DNA of 64,000 nt from Sporomusa sp. KB1. GTDB taxonomy: Bacteria > Bacillota > Negativicutes > Sporomusales > Sporomusaceae. Below the pieces are notes generated by a model. It did not search any database. It saw nothing but the letters and a program-made list of their open reading frames with translations, and was not told where the DNA came from. Made by a program: the position numbers and the translations under genes. The DNA lies in assembly GCF_007830295.1 (NCBI RefSeq), contig NZ_VLKC01000002.1:3738356-3802355 (forward strand), given 5' to 3'. Below, piece by piece: positions 16,708 through 26,239 of the stretch. The stretch's first letter is position 1. Each line of letters starts with the position of its first letter.

Positions 16708-16739
16708 GCCGAAACCTTTGAACAGGTTTCGGTTTTTTT
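16708..16739. terminator. Bidirectional terminator between ridA and lgt
   Basis: The stem CCGAAACCT/AGGTTTCGG is followed by seven T on the plus strand and preceded by five A (T on the minus strand). It therefore can stop both the ridA transcript and the convergent lgt transcript. Confidence 0.9.
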
Positions 16740-16743
16740 ACTC

Positions 16744-17541
16744 CTACTTACTTTTTTTATCTGCCAGCCCGATACGCTCAGCATGGTAACCTTGCCAGAT
16801 AAACAGGATAACCCCGATGAGTATAACTGCCAGGCTGGTAAGTTGGGCTGATTTTAGGCCAAACATAAGTGTACCGTAGTCTCCCCGGAGAAATTCCAGA
16901 AAAAAGCGGGCTGTCGAATACAAAATGGCATAAAGGATGAAAACCTGTCCTTTGGCATGATTGGTTGTTCTGAAGATTAATAACAGAACAAAGATAATGA
17001 TATCAATCTGCCCTTCCCAAATTTCAGCCGGCCACAGGGGCTTATCGCCGTATACCTGGTGGGCTAAGGTGGTTGAAGGATAGATTATACCAAAATTGCC
17101 GCCTGTAGGGTGTCCGAAGGCATCACCATTCATTAAATTGGCCATTCGGCCAATGGCTTGTCCGATGATAATTGCCGGTGCAGCCACAATATCAGCAAAG
17201 GCCCAGGTATCAATTTTGTGGATTTTGGTATAGATAATGCCGGCAATTGCGCCTAGTAAAACACCGCCCTGAATGGCCATACCGCCCTGCCAGACAAAAG
17301 GAATTTCCAGTAGGTGGTGCTGATAATATTCCCAGTCAAAAAAGAAAACATCCCATAGTCGTGCGCCGACAATACCGGCTAACCCACAGTAAATTCCGAT
17401 GTCTGGTACATGCTGGTGCCAGCGGCCGTCTTGTTTTGCAAGAAAATAAGCGGTGCCGGTAGCTAGAATAATACTTAGACTCAAGATTAATCCATAAGCA
17501 CGGATAGGAAAATCGCCAATAAAAAAGAGGTACTGATGCAT
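16744..17541 (-). CDS. lgt: Prolipoprotein diacylglyceryl transferase
   Basis: A 265-residue polytopic membrane enzyme that transfers diacylglycerol from phosphatidylglycerol to the lipobox cysteine of prolipoproteins. The family signature GRMANLMNGDAFGHPT is present near residues 132-147, with its essential Arg and Asn. The early motif GGMAIQGGVLLG replaces the classic HGGLxxxGG region. The ATG at 17541 is preceded by GGAGG on the minus strand. It is divergent from the thiol-redox gene at 17620. Confidence 0.93.
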   Translation of the reverse strand: MHQYLFFIGDFPIRAYGLILSLSIILATGTAYFLAKQDGRWHQHVPDIGIYCGLAGIVGARLWDVFFFDWEYYQHHLLEIPFVWQGGMAIQGGVLLGAIAGIIYTKIHKIDTWAFADIVAAPAIIIGQAIGRMANLMNGDAFGHPTGGNFGIIYPSTTLAHQVYGDKPLWPAEIWEGQIDIIIFVLLLIFRTTNHAKGQVFILYAILYSTARFFLEFLRGDYGTLMFGLKSAQLTSLAVILIGVILFIWQGYHAERIGLADKKSK

Positions 17542-17619
17542 AGGCTGTTGAAACCTCCATTAATAATTAATATTCGTAAGCTGTCAAACATATATTTTTC
17601 ATAGAGGAGCGGGGAGAGT

Positions 17620-18153
17620 ATGCCAAGAAGATTTATCGTATTAGCGATAGCAATGATAGCGCTGACTGTCGCTATGGGCTTTATGGCCATGCAGCCGGAG
17701 AAATTTTTCGGGCCTGATGCCAGTAAACCGGCAGTAGATACGGGTGTAACTGTTGGAAAACGGTTACCAGAATTTGCCCTTGCCAATCTAAATGGCAAGG
17801 AAACCAAGGTTACCCTGGATAAACAACCTATTGTGCTCAATTTTTGGGCAACATGGTGTCCACCCTGCCGCCAGGAGATGCCTGAGCTTGACAAATTTGC
17901 CAGACAGCATAATGGAAAATTGACATTTTATGCTATTAACATTCAAGAGCCTGTTGATAATGTAACTGAATTTCTGGTCCAAAACCAGTACACCATGAAT
18001 GTGCTTACTGATAAAGACGGGGAGGTGGCCAAGGCCTTTCATATTAACAGTATTCCGACAACATTGGTAATTGATAAACAAGGTATTATCAAATATCGAA
18101 AGTCAGGGCCGGTTACGGCAGCTGAACTGGAAGGAGTGCTGAATGGATTATAA
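17620..18153 (+). CDS. Membrane-anchored thioredoxin-like protein (TlpA/ResA type)
   Basis: A 177-residue protein with an uncleaved N-terminal membrane anchor (about residues 5-23) and an extracytoplasmic thioredoxin fold. The redox motif is WCPPC at residues 79-83, and the cis-proline is in NSIPTTLVID. TlpA/ResA proteins reduce disulfides outside the membrane, for cytochrome c maturation or other thiol enzymes. It overlaps ccdA by 11 bases, and CcdA would supply its electrons. No cytochrome c synthase genes are nearby, so the substrate is open. Confidence 0.9.
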   Translation: MPRRFIVLAIAMIALTVAMGFMAMQPEKFFGPDASKPAVDTGVTVGKRLPEFALANLNGKETKVTLDKQPIVLNFWATWCPPCRQEMPELDKFARQHNGKLTFYAINIQEPVDNVTEFLVQNQYTMNVLTDKDGEVAKAFHINSIPTTLVIDKQGIIKYRKSGPVTAAELEGVLNGL

Positions 18154-18847
18154 CCTCACCATCATAACAGTTTTTGGGGCAGGCGTAGTCTCGTTTTTGT
18201 CACCCTGCGTGCTGCCAATGCTGCCGACCTATACGGCTCTTTTAGCTGGTACGGAAAATCAAATAAATCCAGGTACTAACCGCTGGAATTTCATTGTGAA
18301 TGCCCTTAGTTTTTTGAGCGGATTTACCTTGATATTTGTCGCTATGGGGGCTACTGCCTCTTATATTGGCGAGCTTTTTATAAATTATCAGGAGGTTATC
18401 CGTAAAGTAGGGGCGGCCTTCATGGTACTCATGGGTTTACAGGTGCTTGGGGTAGTAAAGCTTCCAGGTCTGGAGCGCGAATATCGTCCCTCATTACAGG
18501 GAACCTTTACTGGTCCCTGTGGGGCCTTTTTGCTAGGGTTGGCATTTACTGCCGGCTGGACACCCTGTACGGGCCCGATCTTAGCTGCCGTACTTATGTA
18601 TGCTGGTTCTACGGCCACTGCTCTTCAAGGCGCTTTTTTACTGTTTATTTACGCTATGGGCTTTTGTTTGCCCTTTTTGGCATTAGCTATCGTGATAAAT
18701 CGCTATATGAACCAAATAAAAGGGCTATATAAGTGGTTGCCGCTTATTCAACAGACAGCGGGAGTTGTACTTGTTATGGCAGGTATGCTGATCTATTTTG
18801 ATTTGCTGCATAAAGTGTTGGGACTATTCTCAGGCTTATTTTATTAA
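18143..18847 (+). CDS. ccdA: CcdA-type thiol-disulfide electron carrier
   Basis: A 234-residue membrane protein with six hydrophobic helices. The two conserved cysteines of the family are C22 in SFLSPCVLPMLP and C142 in AGWTPCTGPIL. CcdA shuttles reducing equivalents from cytoplasmic thioredoxin to extracytoplasmic TlpA/ResA proteins. The preceding, overlapping gene encodes exactly such a partner. Length and helix layout are typical of the short CcdA form rather than full DsbD. Confidence 0.93.
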   Translation: MDYNLTIITVFGAGVVSFLSPCVLPMLPTYTALLAGTENQINPGTNRWNFIVNALSFLSGFTLIFVAMGATASYIGELFINYQEVIRKVGAAFMVLMGLQVLGVVKLPGLEREYRPSLQGTFTGPCGAFLLGLAFTAGWTPCTGPILAAVLMYAGSTATALQGAFLLFIYAMGFCLPFLALAIVINRYMNQIKGLYKWLPLIQQTAGVVLVMAGMLIYFDLLHKVLGLFSGLFY

Positions 18848-18857
18848 ACGGGCTTCT

Positions 18858-19553
18858 TTAGATAAGTGGTTTTACTGTAAAACCTAAGGCATCGCAAGAT
18901 ACCAGATGGTAGGCGGTGCCATTAATCATGCCGGTAGCGGCATGATTAATGGATGATTCACTGTGCAAATGACCATAAACACAGTGAATCACCTGATACT
19001 TGTTAATTAGACCGGCAAAGCCTGTTTCTGTTTGGTGGTTATAGAACGGGGGAAAGTGGAGCATAAGAATGATTTGGGAAAAACCGGCAGCGCGGGCAGC
19101 GCTGAGCGAAGCTTCGACGCGCAAGAGCTCGTGGTCAAAAATTGCCTGATCCTTAGACTTAAATAGTGGGTCTTCCGGGCATGTCCAGCCCCGGCTGCCG
19201 CAAATTGCCCACTCACCGGCGATGGCAAAATTGTTATTAAGAAATTCAAATTTGCCCTCAGTGGCTTTGGTCATCTTGCTTACAGTCTGCCACCAGTAGT
19301 CATGATTACCGCGAATCACGATTTTTCGGCCAGGCAGGCTGGCAATGGCATTCAAATCGACAAGCGCATCTGAAAGTTTCATTGCCCAGGAAATGTCGCC
19401 AGCAAGCAAGACAACATCTTCATCAGCTACTTGTTTTTGCCAGCTTGCTTTGATTTTTCCCCAATGCCCCTCCCAATGGCTGCCAAAAATGCTCATAGGT
19501 TTGATGACTGGCTGGCCTGACAAGTGGGTGTCGGCTATGGCAAATATCTTCAT
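18858..19553 (-). CDS. Calcineurin-like metallophosphoesterase
   Basis: A 231-residue phosphoesterase of the YkuE/ACR type. It has the dinuclear metal motifs D8-x-H10 (IADTHLSG), GDISW (D53) and GNHD (N83, H84), then HFPPF and GHLHS. The frame can extend 11 codons upstream, but GAAGGA lies about 10 bases before the ATG at 19553, which starts exactly at the first beta strand (MKIFAIADTH). It is cytosolic; the substrate is unknown. It converges on ccdA with a 10-base gap. Confidence 0.85.
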   Translation of the reverse strand: MKIFAIADTHLSGQPVIKPMSIFGSHWEGHWGKIKASWQKQVADEDVVLLAGDISWAMKLSDALVDLNAIASLPGRKIVIRGNHDYWWQTVSKMTKATEGKFEFLNNNFAIAGEWAICGSRGWTCPEDPLFKSKDQAIFDHELLRVEASLSAARAAGFSQIILMLHFPPFYNHQTETGFAGLINKYQVIHCVYGHLHSESSINHAATGMINGTAYHLVSCDALGFTVKPLI

Positions 19554-19652
19554 AAAAGAAAGCATCCTTCGTATGTTTTTTTGCAAAGGCTTACCCCTAT
19601 ATTTTAGCGAATAGTTGAATGAATAGCAAATGGATAAGCACTACACGTGTTT

Positions 19653-22600
19653 CTATAACGTAAATAACTCTCTGATTTCAGTTTCATTCATCTTAGTCAG
19701 GAGGCTTTCACCAGGCTTAATGAGAGAGTCAATCATTTCCTTCTTTTTCTGCTGCAGCAGGTATATTTTTTCTTCAATCGTATTTTTGGTAATTAATTTA
19801 TAGACTTGGACAGAATTTTTTTGCCCAATTCGGTAAGCACGGTCGGTAGCCTGATCTTCAACAGCCGGATTCCACCACGGGTCATAGTGAATAACTATGT
19901 CGGCGCCAGTAAGATTGAGGCCGGTTCCACCTGCTTTCAGCGATATGAGGAAGACCTCTTTTTCACCGGCATTAAAAGAATTAACTAGTGTAATTCGATC
20001 CTCAGCCTTAGTTGCGCCATCTAAATAGTAGTAGTTAATTTTCATAGCCGCAAGTTTTTGCTTAATTATGGCTAACATGCCGGTAAATTGGGAGAATAGC
20101 AGAATTCGGTGACCACCATCGGTAGCGTCTTTCAATAATTCCTGCAGCATCTCAAGTTTGCCGCTGTCTCCCTGATAATTTTCAATAAACAAGGCGGGGT
20201 GGCAACAGATTTGTCGCAGGCGGGTTAATAAGGATAATATTTTAATATGACTTTTTTCAAAGCCCCTGGTGCTGACTTCAGTTTCAAACTCCTGCCTGGC
20301 TTTTAAGAGCCAGGCGGCATATAAATTGGTTTGGTCGGAGGTCATTTCGTTAACCATTTTGCTCTCAATTTTTTCCGGCAGTTCTTTTAGAACTGCTTTT
20401 TTCATGCGCCGCAAAATGAAAGGTTTAATATGACGGCCTAACTCTTGCAGTGCTTTCTGGTCGCCATTTTTGACTATGGGAATTTCGAACCGGTTGGTAA
20501 AAACCTTGTGTGTGCGCAGATAGCCTGGCATTAAAAAATCGAAAATTGACCATAACTCTGTCAGTGTATTTTCAATAGGGGTACCGGTAAGCGCAAAATA
20601 GCTTTTGGCTTTGATTTGTTTCACTGATTTGGCATTTAAGGTGTTGGGGTTTTTGATATGTTGCGCTTCGTCAAGAAAACAGTACGAGAAGTTTCTTTTT
20701 TTGTAGAATTCGATATCCCGTTTGATAAGGGCATAGGAGGTTATAACTAAATCGGTGTTATCAATATCTTTGAACTGTTCTAACCGTTCTGTAGGCTGAC
20801 CGGAGATAACGACTGTTTTTAGACTCGGGGCAAATTTTACTACTTCTTCTTGCCAGTTATATACCAGTGAGGTTGGTGCAATAACAAGTGATGGTGCAAG
20901 AGAATGTTCTTTTTCGGCAAGAATGAAAGTGAGTACTTGCAGGGTCTTTCCCAGACCCATGTCGTCAGCCAGAATTCCTCCCAAACCGTAATGTGCCAGT
21001 GACTTAAGCCACTTCAAACCTGTTTTCTGATAATCTCGCAGCTTTCCCTGAATTCCCGGGGGAACAGCATATTCAATGTCTTGTGGTTCACGGATATCTT
21101 GCACCATGCGCTTAAAAGCGCTGTTTCTTTCAAAGGAAAAGTCAGCTGTTTCTCTTGCTAAGCTATCCAAGTATAAGGCCCGGTATTTGGGTAGTTCAAC
21201 AACTTGTTTTTCAATATCCCCGGGACGGAGACCTAATTCCTCAATAAGTCCGGCAACCGTCTGGAATTCAGGGGAATCAAGCGGTATAAACCCGCCTGTA
21301 GGGAGGCGGTGATACCGTTTTTTTAATTTATAGGCAGCTAATAATTCAATTAACTCTTTTGCTGATATATCCTCAAGATTAAGGGAAAACTCCAGCATGT
21401 CAGTAGCTGTATTCAGTCTTATACCGGCGGCGATTTTCCCGGGAGGCTGGATTTTCATATTGTTAAATTCATCTGAATAAAAAATTTCAGCACTATCTTG
21501 CAGCTCCGGCAAAGCCTGCTGCAAAAAGGTGTAGGCGGCTTCTTCTTCGGCTAAAATGAACTTGTCGGCTGTCCAGACAAAACCATGCCGCTGAAAAATG
21601 TTTACTAGTATTTTTTCTTCAGTGGCCGACCGCAGCAGCCATTTATCGTTAACAGCAGTTGGTGCTGGACTGGTGCTGGCATTATACTGGATAATCACAT
21701 CGCCGTAGCAAAATTCAATTTTGGCACTTATGCCTTCGGCAAATTTATCGAGATATACCCGTTTTTGCAAGTGCTTTTTATGGAATTTCTTATGTACAGC
21801 TGAATCAATGGTAACAGAGGCAATTGTTTCCAGTGCCGGTAAGGTGGCTGATACAAACTCTGACACCGCTGCAGCAGGAATATATAATTCAGGTTTGCGA
21901 TTTTCACTAAAGCAATTCAGTAAGTGTTTAATATATTGTGCGAAAATAGCATCCACGTGATAGATGGCTTTATTATGAAAGATGTATTGAAAATCAGTAT
22001 CAAGCCCATAAAATACGTCATTTGTTAAATTCATGGTTAGGTTTAAGCCGCCATTAATGGCCGTAATAGCCAGATCGACAGGCGGTCTGCCATTACAAAT
22101 AGTGAGTTTTGTTATTTTTTGGTCGTTAACTATCGCTGTAAATGGCTTAGTGCCCATAGCCGTTAAAAAATGCAACAGATTTGTATTCGTAAGTTTAAAT
22201 TGCCGCGAATCGCTAAAGGCGGAAAGTGATGTAGAGCCTGAAAAGGTGGGCAGGTTCCAAAAGACTCGCTCCTTTTCTTCTTTATAAGCCTGCTGCAGCA
22301 TTTTTAGCAACAGAGCTGACAAATCATCAAACAATACTTCCTGCGGATTCAAAGTCAAATTTTTACCAAAAACAATTTCCTGGTTTGTATCTAAGGCGAC
22401 AAGTAGTTGCGGAATATCCTTCAGGACATACATGCGGTCAGAACCAATGGTAAACTCTAAGTAACTTATTTTTCTCGTATTATACACATGGAAACCATAG
22501 GTAGGAGCTAGCTTTACTAACTGACTTGCGCCTGGTCTTTCAGAAGTCCCTGCGGTAGCCTGGTTTTGGAAAAAATCAAGCATTTCCTGAGTAGACCGTG

Positions 22601-22919
22601 TAAGCGGCACTGATTTTAAAGTACCAAAGTAATCTGACCAGGCGTGTTGAATGGCTTTTAATACGGCAACAACATGTTTACAGGCACCTTTGCGATGATG
22701 AAATGCAGGGCAATCACAGACGTAATTTTTGATTTTCTCTTGACCGTTAAAGGTCACGGATACGATATAGAAATAGTGGCCGCGAACCCGGGCTTCAAAG
22801 GTGTTATCCTGGCGTGTCAAATGTAAGTTATCAACGCAATTGTTGTGATAATAATGGCAGCCTCGTATATAGGAAGCGTCAGAATCTGCTTCATACTTAA
22901 TTGTTTCATCTGCTAACAT
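19653..22919 (-). CDS. SWIM-domain SNF2-family helicase
   Basis: A 1088-residue Swi2/Snf2 ATPase. An N-terminal SWIM zinc motif is present (C68-x-C70 ... C80-x-H82, in CDCPAFHHRKGACKH), followed by a large linker. The SNF2 helicase has motif I DDMGLGKT near residues 650-660, motif II DEAQ near 749, and the C-terminal helicase half with GGTGLNLTGAD and DRAYRIGQ. Such proteins remodel protein-DNA complexes using ATP and often act with RNA polymerase or in repair. It appears to be a single-gene transcript between an oppositely oriented aminotransferase and the phosphoesterase. Confidence 0.93.
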   Translation of the reverse strand: MLADETIKYEADSDASYIRGCHYYHNNCVDNLHLTRQDNTFEARVRGHYFYIVSVTFNGQEKIKNYVCDCPAFHHRKGACKHVVAVLKAIQHAWSDYFGTLKSVPLTRSTQEMLDFFQNQATAGTSERPGASQLVKLAPTYGFHVYNTRKISYLEFTIGSDRMYVLKDIPQLLVALDTNQEIVFGKNLTLNPQEVLFDDLSALLLKMLQQAYKEEKERVFWNLPTFSGSTSLSAFSDSRQFKLTNTNLLHFLTAMGTKPFTAIVNDQKITKLTICNGRPPVDLAITAINGGLNLTMNLTNDVFYGLDTDFQYIFHNKAIYHVDAIFAQYIKHLLNCFSENRKPELYIPAAAVSEFVSATLPALETIASVTIDSAVHKKFHKKHLQKRVYLDKFAEGISAKIEFCYGDVIIQYNASTSPAPTAVNDKWLLRSATEEKILVNIFQRHGFVWTADKFILAEEEAAYTFLQQALPELQDSAEIFYSDEFNNMKIQPPGKIAAGIRLNTATDMLEFSLNLEDISAKELIELLAAYKLKKRYHRLPTGGFIPLDSPEFQTVAGLIEELGLRPGDIEKQVVELPKYRALYLDSLARETADFSFERNSAFKRMVQDIREPQDIEYAVPPGIQGKLRDYQKTGLKWLKSLAHYGLGGILADDMGLGKTLQVLTFILAEKEHSLAPSLVIAPTSLVYNWQEEVVKFAPSLKTVVISGQPTERLEQFKDIDNTDLVITSYALIKRDIEFYKKRNFSYCFLDEAQHIKNPNTLNAKSVKQIKAKSYFALTGTPIENTLTELWSIFDFLMPGYLRTHKVFTNRFEIPIVKNGDQKALQELGRHIKPFILRRMKKAVLKELPEKIESKMVNEMTSDQTNLYAAWLLKARQEFETEVSTRGFEKSHIKILSLLTRLRQICCHPALFIENYQGDSGKLEMLQELLKDATDGGHRILLFSQFTGMLAIIKQKLAAMKINYYYLDGATKAEDRITLVNSFNAGEKEVFLISLKAGGTGLNLTGADIVIHYDPWWNPAVEDQATDRAYRIGQKNSVQVYKLITKNTIEEKIYLLQQKKKEMIDSLIKPGESLLTKMNETEIRELFTL

Positions 22920-23074
22920 TTATAGTTTCCTTTCGCGCTTCTATCAGTAGTCCAATTAGTATTAATTACCCTGTTGCAAGTAAAAATCCTGCATTATTAT
23001 TCCCAATATATCGTTGTTCAGCATATAGTATAGGGACGGTAGATAGCTAGAATAATATAAAGCGGGGTTGAAAC

Positions 23075-24454
23075 ATGAGCTACCATAAGAGGAATAGCTA
23101 TTTCCGGAGTTTAGTGGCCGGAACAGAAACCAAGATACCGCTGGCAAATGGCAAATATGTTACCGCCATAAATTTTGATAATGCGGCTACTACGCCACCA
23201 CTTTGCTCCATACTGAAAGAAATAGCCCAATTTGCTCCTTGGTATGCCTCTGTTCATCGTGGCAAAGGCTATAAGTCCATTCTTACTTCTGAATATTATG
23301 AAAATAGTCGGGATGTGGTAAGGAAATTTGTTAAAGCAGATAAACGTGACGCTGTAATATTTACCAAGAATACCACAGAATCAATCAATATGTTAGCCTA
23401 TGCGCTTGTCAATCAGAGTGAGCAGCAAGTTGTTTTGTCAACATACATGGAACATTTAGCCAATGATATGCCCTGGCGGGATAAATTCATAATTGATTAT
23501 ATAACACTAACTAAATCTGGCAGGTTGTCACTGCAAGACTTAGAGTCAAAGCTTAAGGCCTATGAAAACAGGGTTAAACTTGTAACGGTAGCAGGTGCTT
23601 CTAATGTTACCGGTTATGTTAATCCCATTAATAAGATTGCTCGGCTGGCTCATCAATATGGAGCTAAGATTCTGGTAGATGGTGCCCAGTGGGTGCCACA
23701 TATGCCTGTTGACATGAAACCGGTTAATTCTCCCGAACACATTGATTATTTGGTTTTTTCTGCTCATAAAATGTATGCACCCTTTGGGACTGGGGTCCTC
23801 ATTGGACCCCAAGAAACGTTTGAGAAGGCTGTTCCTGTATATCAGGGTGGTGGAGCCGTTGGCCTAGTTTCGCATCAAACAATAGAATGGGATAATCCAC
23901 CTGCCAAGTATGAAGCCGGAACACCTAATATGATAGGTGTGTTAGCACTTACTACGGCAATGGATGCATTATGCGAGTTAGATCTCAACAATATTTATCA
24001 GCATGAGCGCGAATTGATTGACTATGCCATTAGTGGTTTGGCAACGATACCGGGAATTACATTGTACAGTATGGGGAATAACAGCGAAGAACGAGTGAGC
24101 CTGATATCATTTGCTTTAGAGGGACTGCACCATAGTCAAATCGCTGAGATACTATCTCAGGAAGCGGGGATTGCTGTTCGCAATGGTTTGTTTTGCGCCC
24201 ATCCGTATGTAGCAAATTTACTTAATGTAAGTACAGAAGAAATTAACTACTATCAGACCCATGATGATAAAACGATACCAGGATTGGTGCGAATTAGTTT
24301 TGGTTTATATAATACTATGCGGGAGATCGATATTTTTTTGAACCTATTGTCATGTATTGCCACCCAGCGGCAGTATTATGCCCGTAAATATGGTTATGTA
24401 ATAGCGCCTGGACGCTGCAATACCAGCCAGACAAAAGAATATCCCTACTGCTAG
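23075..24454 (+). CDS. Class V aminotransferase (cysteine desulfurase-like)
   Basis: A 459-residue PLP enzyme of aminotransferase class V, nearest to the Csd/NifS-like group. FDNAATTPP lies at the N-terminus. The catalytic Lys232 is in FSAHKMYAPFG, with DGAQWVPHMPVD before it. A C-terminal arm has RVSLISFALEG. Cysteine desulfuration is possible, but an isolated gene with no iron-sulfur scaffold neighbour leaves the substrate uncertain. Its stop codon TAG (24452-24454) is the first base triplet of the 106-bp direct repeat, and its last ~50 codons recur in degraded form at 25573. Confidence 0.85.
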   Translation: MSYHKRNSYFRSLVAGTETKIPLANGKYVTAINFDNAATTPPLCSILKEIAQFAPWYASVHRGKGYKSILTSEYYENSRDVVRKFVKADKRDAVIFTKNTTESINMLAYALVNQSEQQVVLSTYMEHLANDMPWRDKFIIDYITLTKSGRLSLQDLESKLKAYENRVKLVTVAGASNVTGYVNPINKIARLAHQYGAKILVDGAQWVPHMPVDMKPVNSPEHIDYLVFSAHKMYAPFGTGVLIGPQETFEKAVPVYQGGGAVGLVSHQTIEWDNPPAKYEAGTPNMIGVLALTTAMDALCELDLNNIYQHERELIDYAISGLATIPGITLYSMGNNSEERVSLISFALEGLHHSQIAEILSQEAGIAVRNGLFCAHPYVANLLNVSTEEINYYQTHDDKTIPGLVRISFGLYNTMREIDIFLNLLSCIATQRQYYARKYGYVIAPGRCNTSQTKEYPYC

Positions 24455-24557
24455 GCACTGATAAACTAATACCACCCAGATTCCGCGTTACGGGTTCTGG
24501 GTGGTATTAGTTTTATTGGCTGACTCTGCATTCGTTTAATTAGTAGAACTGGCTGAT
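24452..24557. repeat. Direct repeat A1 (left boundary of the secA2 insertion)
   Basis: These 106 bp match 28955-29060 with three substitutions. The block contains the aminotransferase stop codon, a strong terminator hairpin and the last codons (SASSTN plus stop, minus strand) of the gene whose complete copy is at 29039-29443. After position 24557 the sequence changes abruptly into a truncated transposase reading frame. Confidence 0.95.
24466..24515 (+). terminator. Terminator hairpin, copy 1
   Basis: A 14-bp stem, CTAATACCACCCAG against CTGGGTGGTATTAG, is followed by TTTTATT. Copies recur at 25758 and 28969. The copy at 25758 has a compensatory pair (C-G for T-A at the second stem position), consistent with selection for the hairpin. 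Confidence 0.9.
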
Positions 24558-24561
24558 ACCA

Positions 24562-25116
24562 TTGGAACAAGTAATGCGTCGGTTATGTGGGAGTTATGTA
24601 TATTGGTATAATACTAAATATCGGAGAGTAGGTAATCTATTTCAAGACCGATTTAAGAGTGAAGCAGTAGAAGACGATCAATATTTTCAGACAGTGCTAA
24701 GATATATTCATCAGAATCCGGTCAAAGCGGGACTAGTAAAATGCGTTGAAGAATATAAATGGAGTAGCATGCAGGAGTATATAAACCAAGCAAAATTCGT
24801 AAATGTAAATTTGCCACTAGAAATGATAAGCTGCGATAGAGAAAAGAGAATAGAAAAATTTATAGAATATACTAATGGAATAAATGAAGATAAATGCTTA
24901 GATACAGATAATGAGGCCAAAAAGCGAATCATGGACGATGAAGCAAGAGAAATAATAAAAATGGAATGTACTATAAAAAATGCAATGGAGTTGCAGCAAT
25001 TTGATTGCAAAACAAGAAATAGATACTTAAAGACATTAGAAGATAAACATAGCTTGTCGATTCGACAAATTGAACGGCTTACAGGCATTAATAGGGGAGT
25101 AATTTTAAAAGCATAA
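24562..25116 (+). pseudogene. REP-associated (Y1/HUH, IS200-like) transposase, N-terminally truncated
   Basis: The frame encodes 184 residues matching the middle and C-terminal part of REP-associated tyrosine transposases: GSYVYWYN, RVGNLFQDRFKSE, VEDDQYF and LRYIHQNPVKAGL, then a helix-turn-helix-like tail. The N-terminal catalytic half with the HUH motif is missing. The homology begins exactly where the direct repeat ends (24557), so the gene was cut by the rearrangement and is surely inactive. The TTG assigned as start has no gene-start context. A hairpin at 25118-25146 follows the stop and may be the element's own end. Confidence 0.85.
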
Positions 25117-25117
25117 T

Positions 25118-25146
25118 GGTGTCGACAACCCCGTCCCATTGACACC
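25118..25146. repeat. Hairpin after the transposase remnant
   Basis: The inverted arms GGTGTC and GACACC enclose AACCCCGTCCCAT and lie immediately after the transposase stop. I infer that this is the right-end structure of the REP-type element; only one copy is visible here. Confidence 0.45.
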
Positions 25147-25572
25147 CCCGCACCCCCGGAATTTAGGTCTTGATCGCCTACTAAAACTGTCAGGACTTCT
25201 CTGGGCATGACAGTAAAATCGCCCCGTGCTTTTGCACCAAGACCACTCTACGTCTGTCGTTTCCACCACTCGCACCAATGGCTGTGATATTTATAGATGT
25301 TACATTTACAGGAACGGTAAAATATTGTAATTCCCCTGTATAGACAAATGTCACAGTTCCCGTGGAATATTCCCCCTTTTATGAAAAAATTAGTCTTTTC
25401 ACTATCATCTTATGTTAGGTGTTTTTCCGAGGACAAAATTTAATGGCCGCTTTTAAAATATAGGTACGGGCTTTGGCTCTATAGGTTAAGATACATCCGC
25501 CATTTTGATAGGAGTAAATTGCCCCTTTATTGTTCAATTCCATATAAAACAATTGGAGTAATTATACATACC
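25147..25572. other. Non-coding stretch inside the insertion
   Basis: There is no supported gene. The stretch is unlike its surroundings, starting C/A-rich and becoming AT-rich towards 25440-25560. Short frames on either strand lack ribosome binding sites. It is probably eroded insertion material. Confidence 0.5.
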
Positions 25573-25810
25573 AACTATTATCAGACCCAATTAGTTTTGG
25601 CTTATATAATACTATGCGGGAGATTGATGTTTTTTTGAACCTATTGTCACATATCGCCACCAAGCGGCAATATTATGCCCGTAAATATGGTTATGTAATA
25701 GCGCGCTGCGGATACCATCCAGACAGAAGAATATCCCTACTGCTAGGCACTGATAAACCAATACCACCCAGATCCCGTGTTACGGGTTCTGGGTGGTATT
25801 GGTTTTATTG
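25573..25810 (+). pseudogene. Degraded copy of the aminotransferase 3' end plus terminator (repeat A2)
   Basis: 25573-25589 matches 24245-24261. After a 31-bp deletion relative to the intact gene (24262-24292 absent) the match continues from 25590 through the stop region and the terminator hairpin (25758-25802), then stops at about 25810. Scattered substitutions show it is older or from a different strain than repeats A1 and A3. It is not translated as part of any complete gene. Confidence 0.9.
25758..25806 (+). terminator. Terminator hairpin, copy 2
   Basis: The stem CCAATACCACCCAG/CTGGGTGGTATTGG is followed by TTTTATT. The second base pair differs from copy 1 on both arms, keeping the stem intact. 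Confidence 0.85.
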
Positions 25811-26031
25811 GCGAACCTGAAATATATTGCATCCTTGAAATTCATTTTAGTAGTATCTTTTGTACTGTAAGCCTAACAAATCTAGCAATATATATAGTAT
25901 GTCATTGGGTAGTATTTTTAAAAAATAAATATAATAGTAAGGTGTAACAGAAATGCTATGGTATAATAATGATAATTATTTGGGAATGCGCCAACGTGAA
26001 ATGATGACACATTAGGAGTAATAACCGCACT

Positions 26032-26239
26032 ATGTTTTATTTATTGGGCCCATATTTTGAGGTATTTAGGATTATCAGAGTTGGCTCTTTTCTTTTCCTG
26101 CTGCTGCTCTGCTTGTCATAAGTGCACTATTGTGGTCAGGTCAGCTTTTTCAGGGATGAACGCCAAGAGCTTTTTTGAGAATGAAAATTTGGAGCAACTG
26201 GATATAAAATCTTATGGTGGAGATATAACGCGATGTTAA
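26032..26239 (+). other. Small membrane-protein reading frames in shifted phases (possibly one broken gene)
   Basis: AGGAG at 26014 precedes ATG 26032, which opens a 29-codon hydrophobic frame (MFYLLGPYFEVFRIIRVG...) ending at 26118. In the next phase the same stretch continues as a membrane-like segment (LVISALLWSGQLFQG) up to a TGA that overlaps an ATG at 26156. That ATG opens 27 codons (MNAKSFFENENLEQLD...) ending at 26239, over the start of the next gene. Read together they would form one short membrane protein with two frame changes. Either this is a damaged gene or a set of coupled micro-ORFs; the sequence alone does not decide. Confidence 0.3.

Noticed and set aside
24711-25208. Minus-strand frame of 165 codons over the transposase
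   Set aside because: It lies antisense to recognisable transposase coding sequence, is low in complexity and has no ribosome binding site.
25614-25820. 68-codon frame as a gene
   Set aside because: It is the degraded 3' end of the aminotransferase read through the terminator hairpin.
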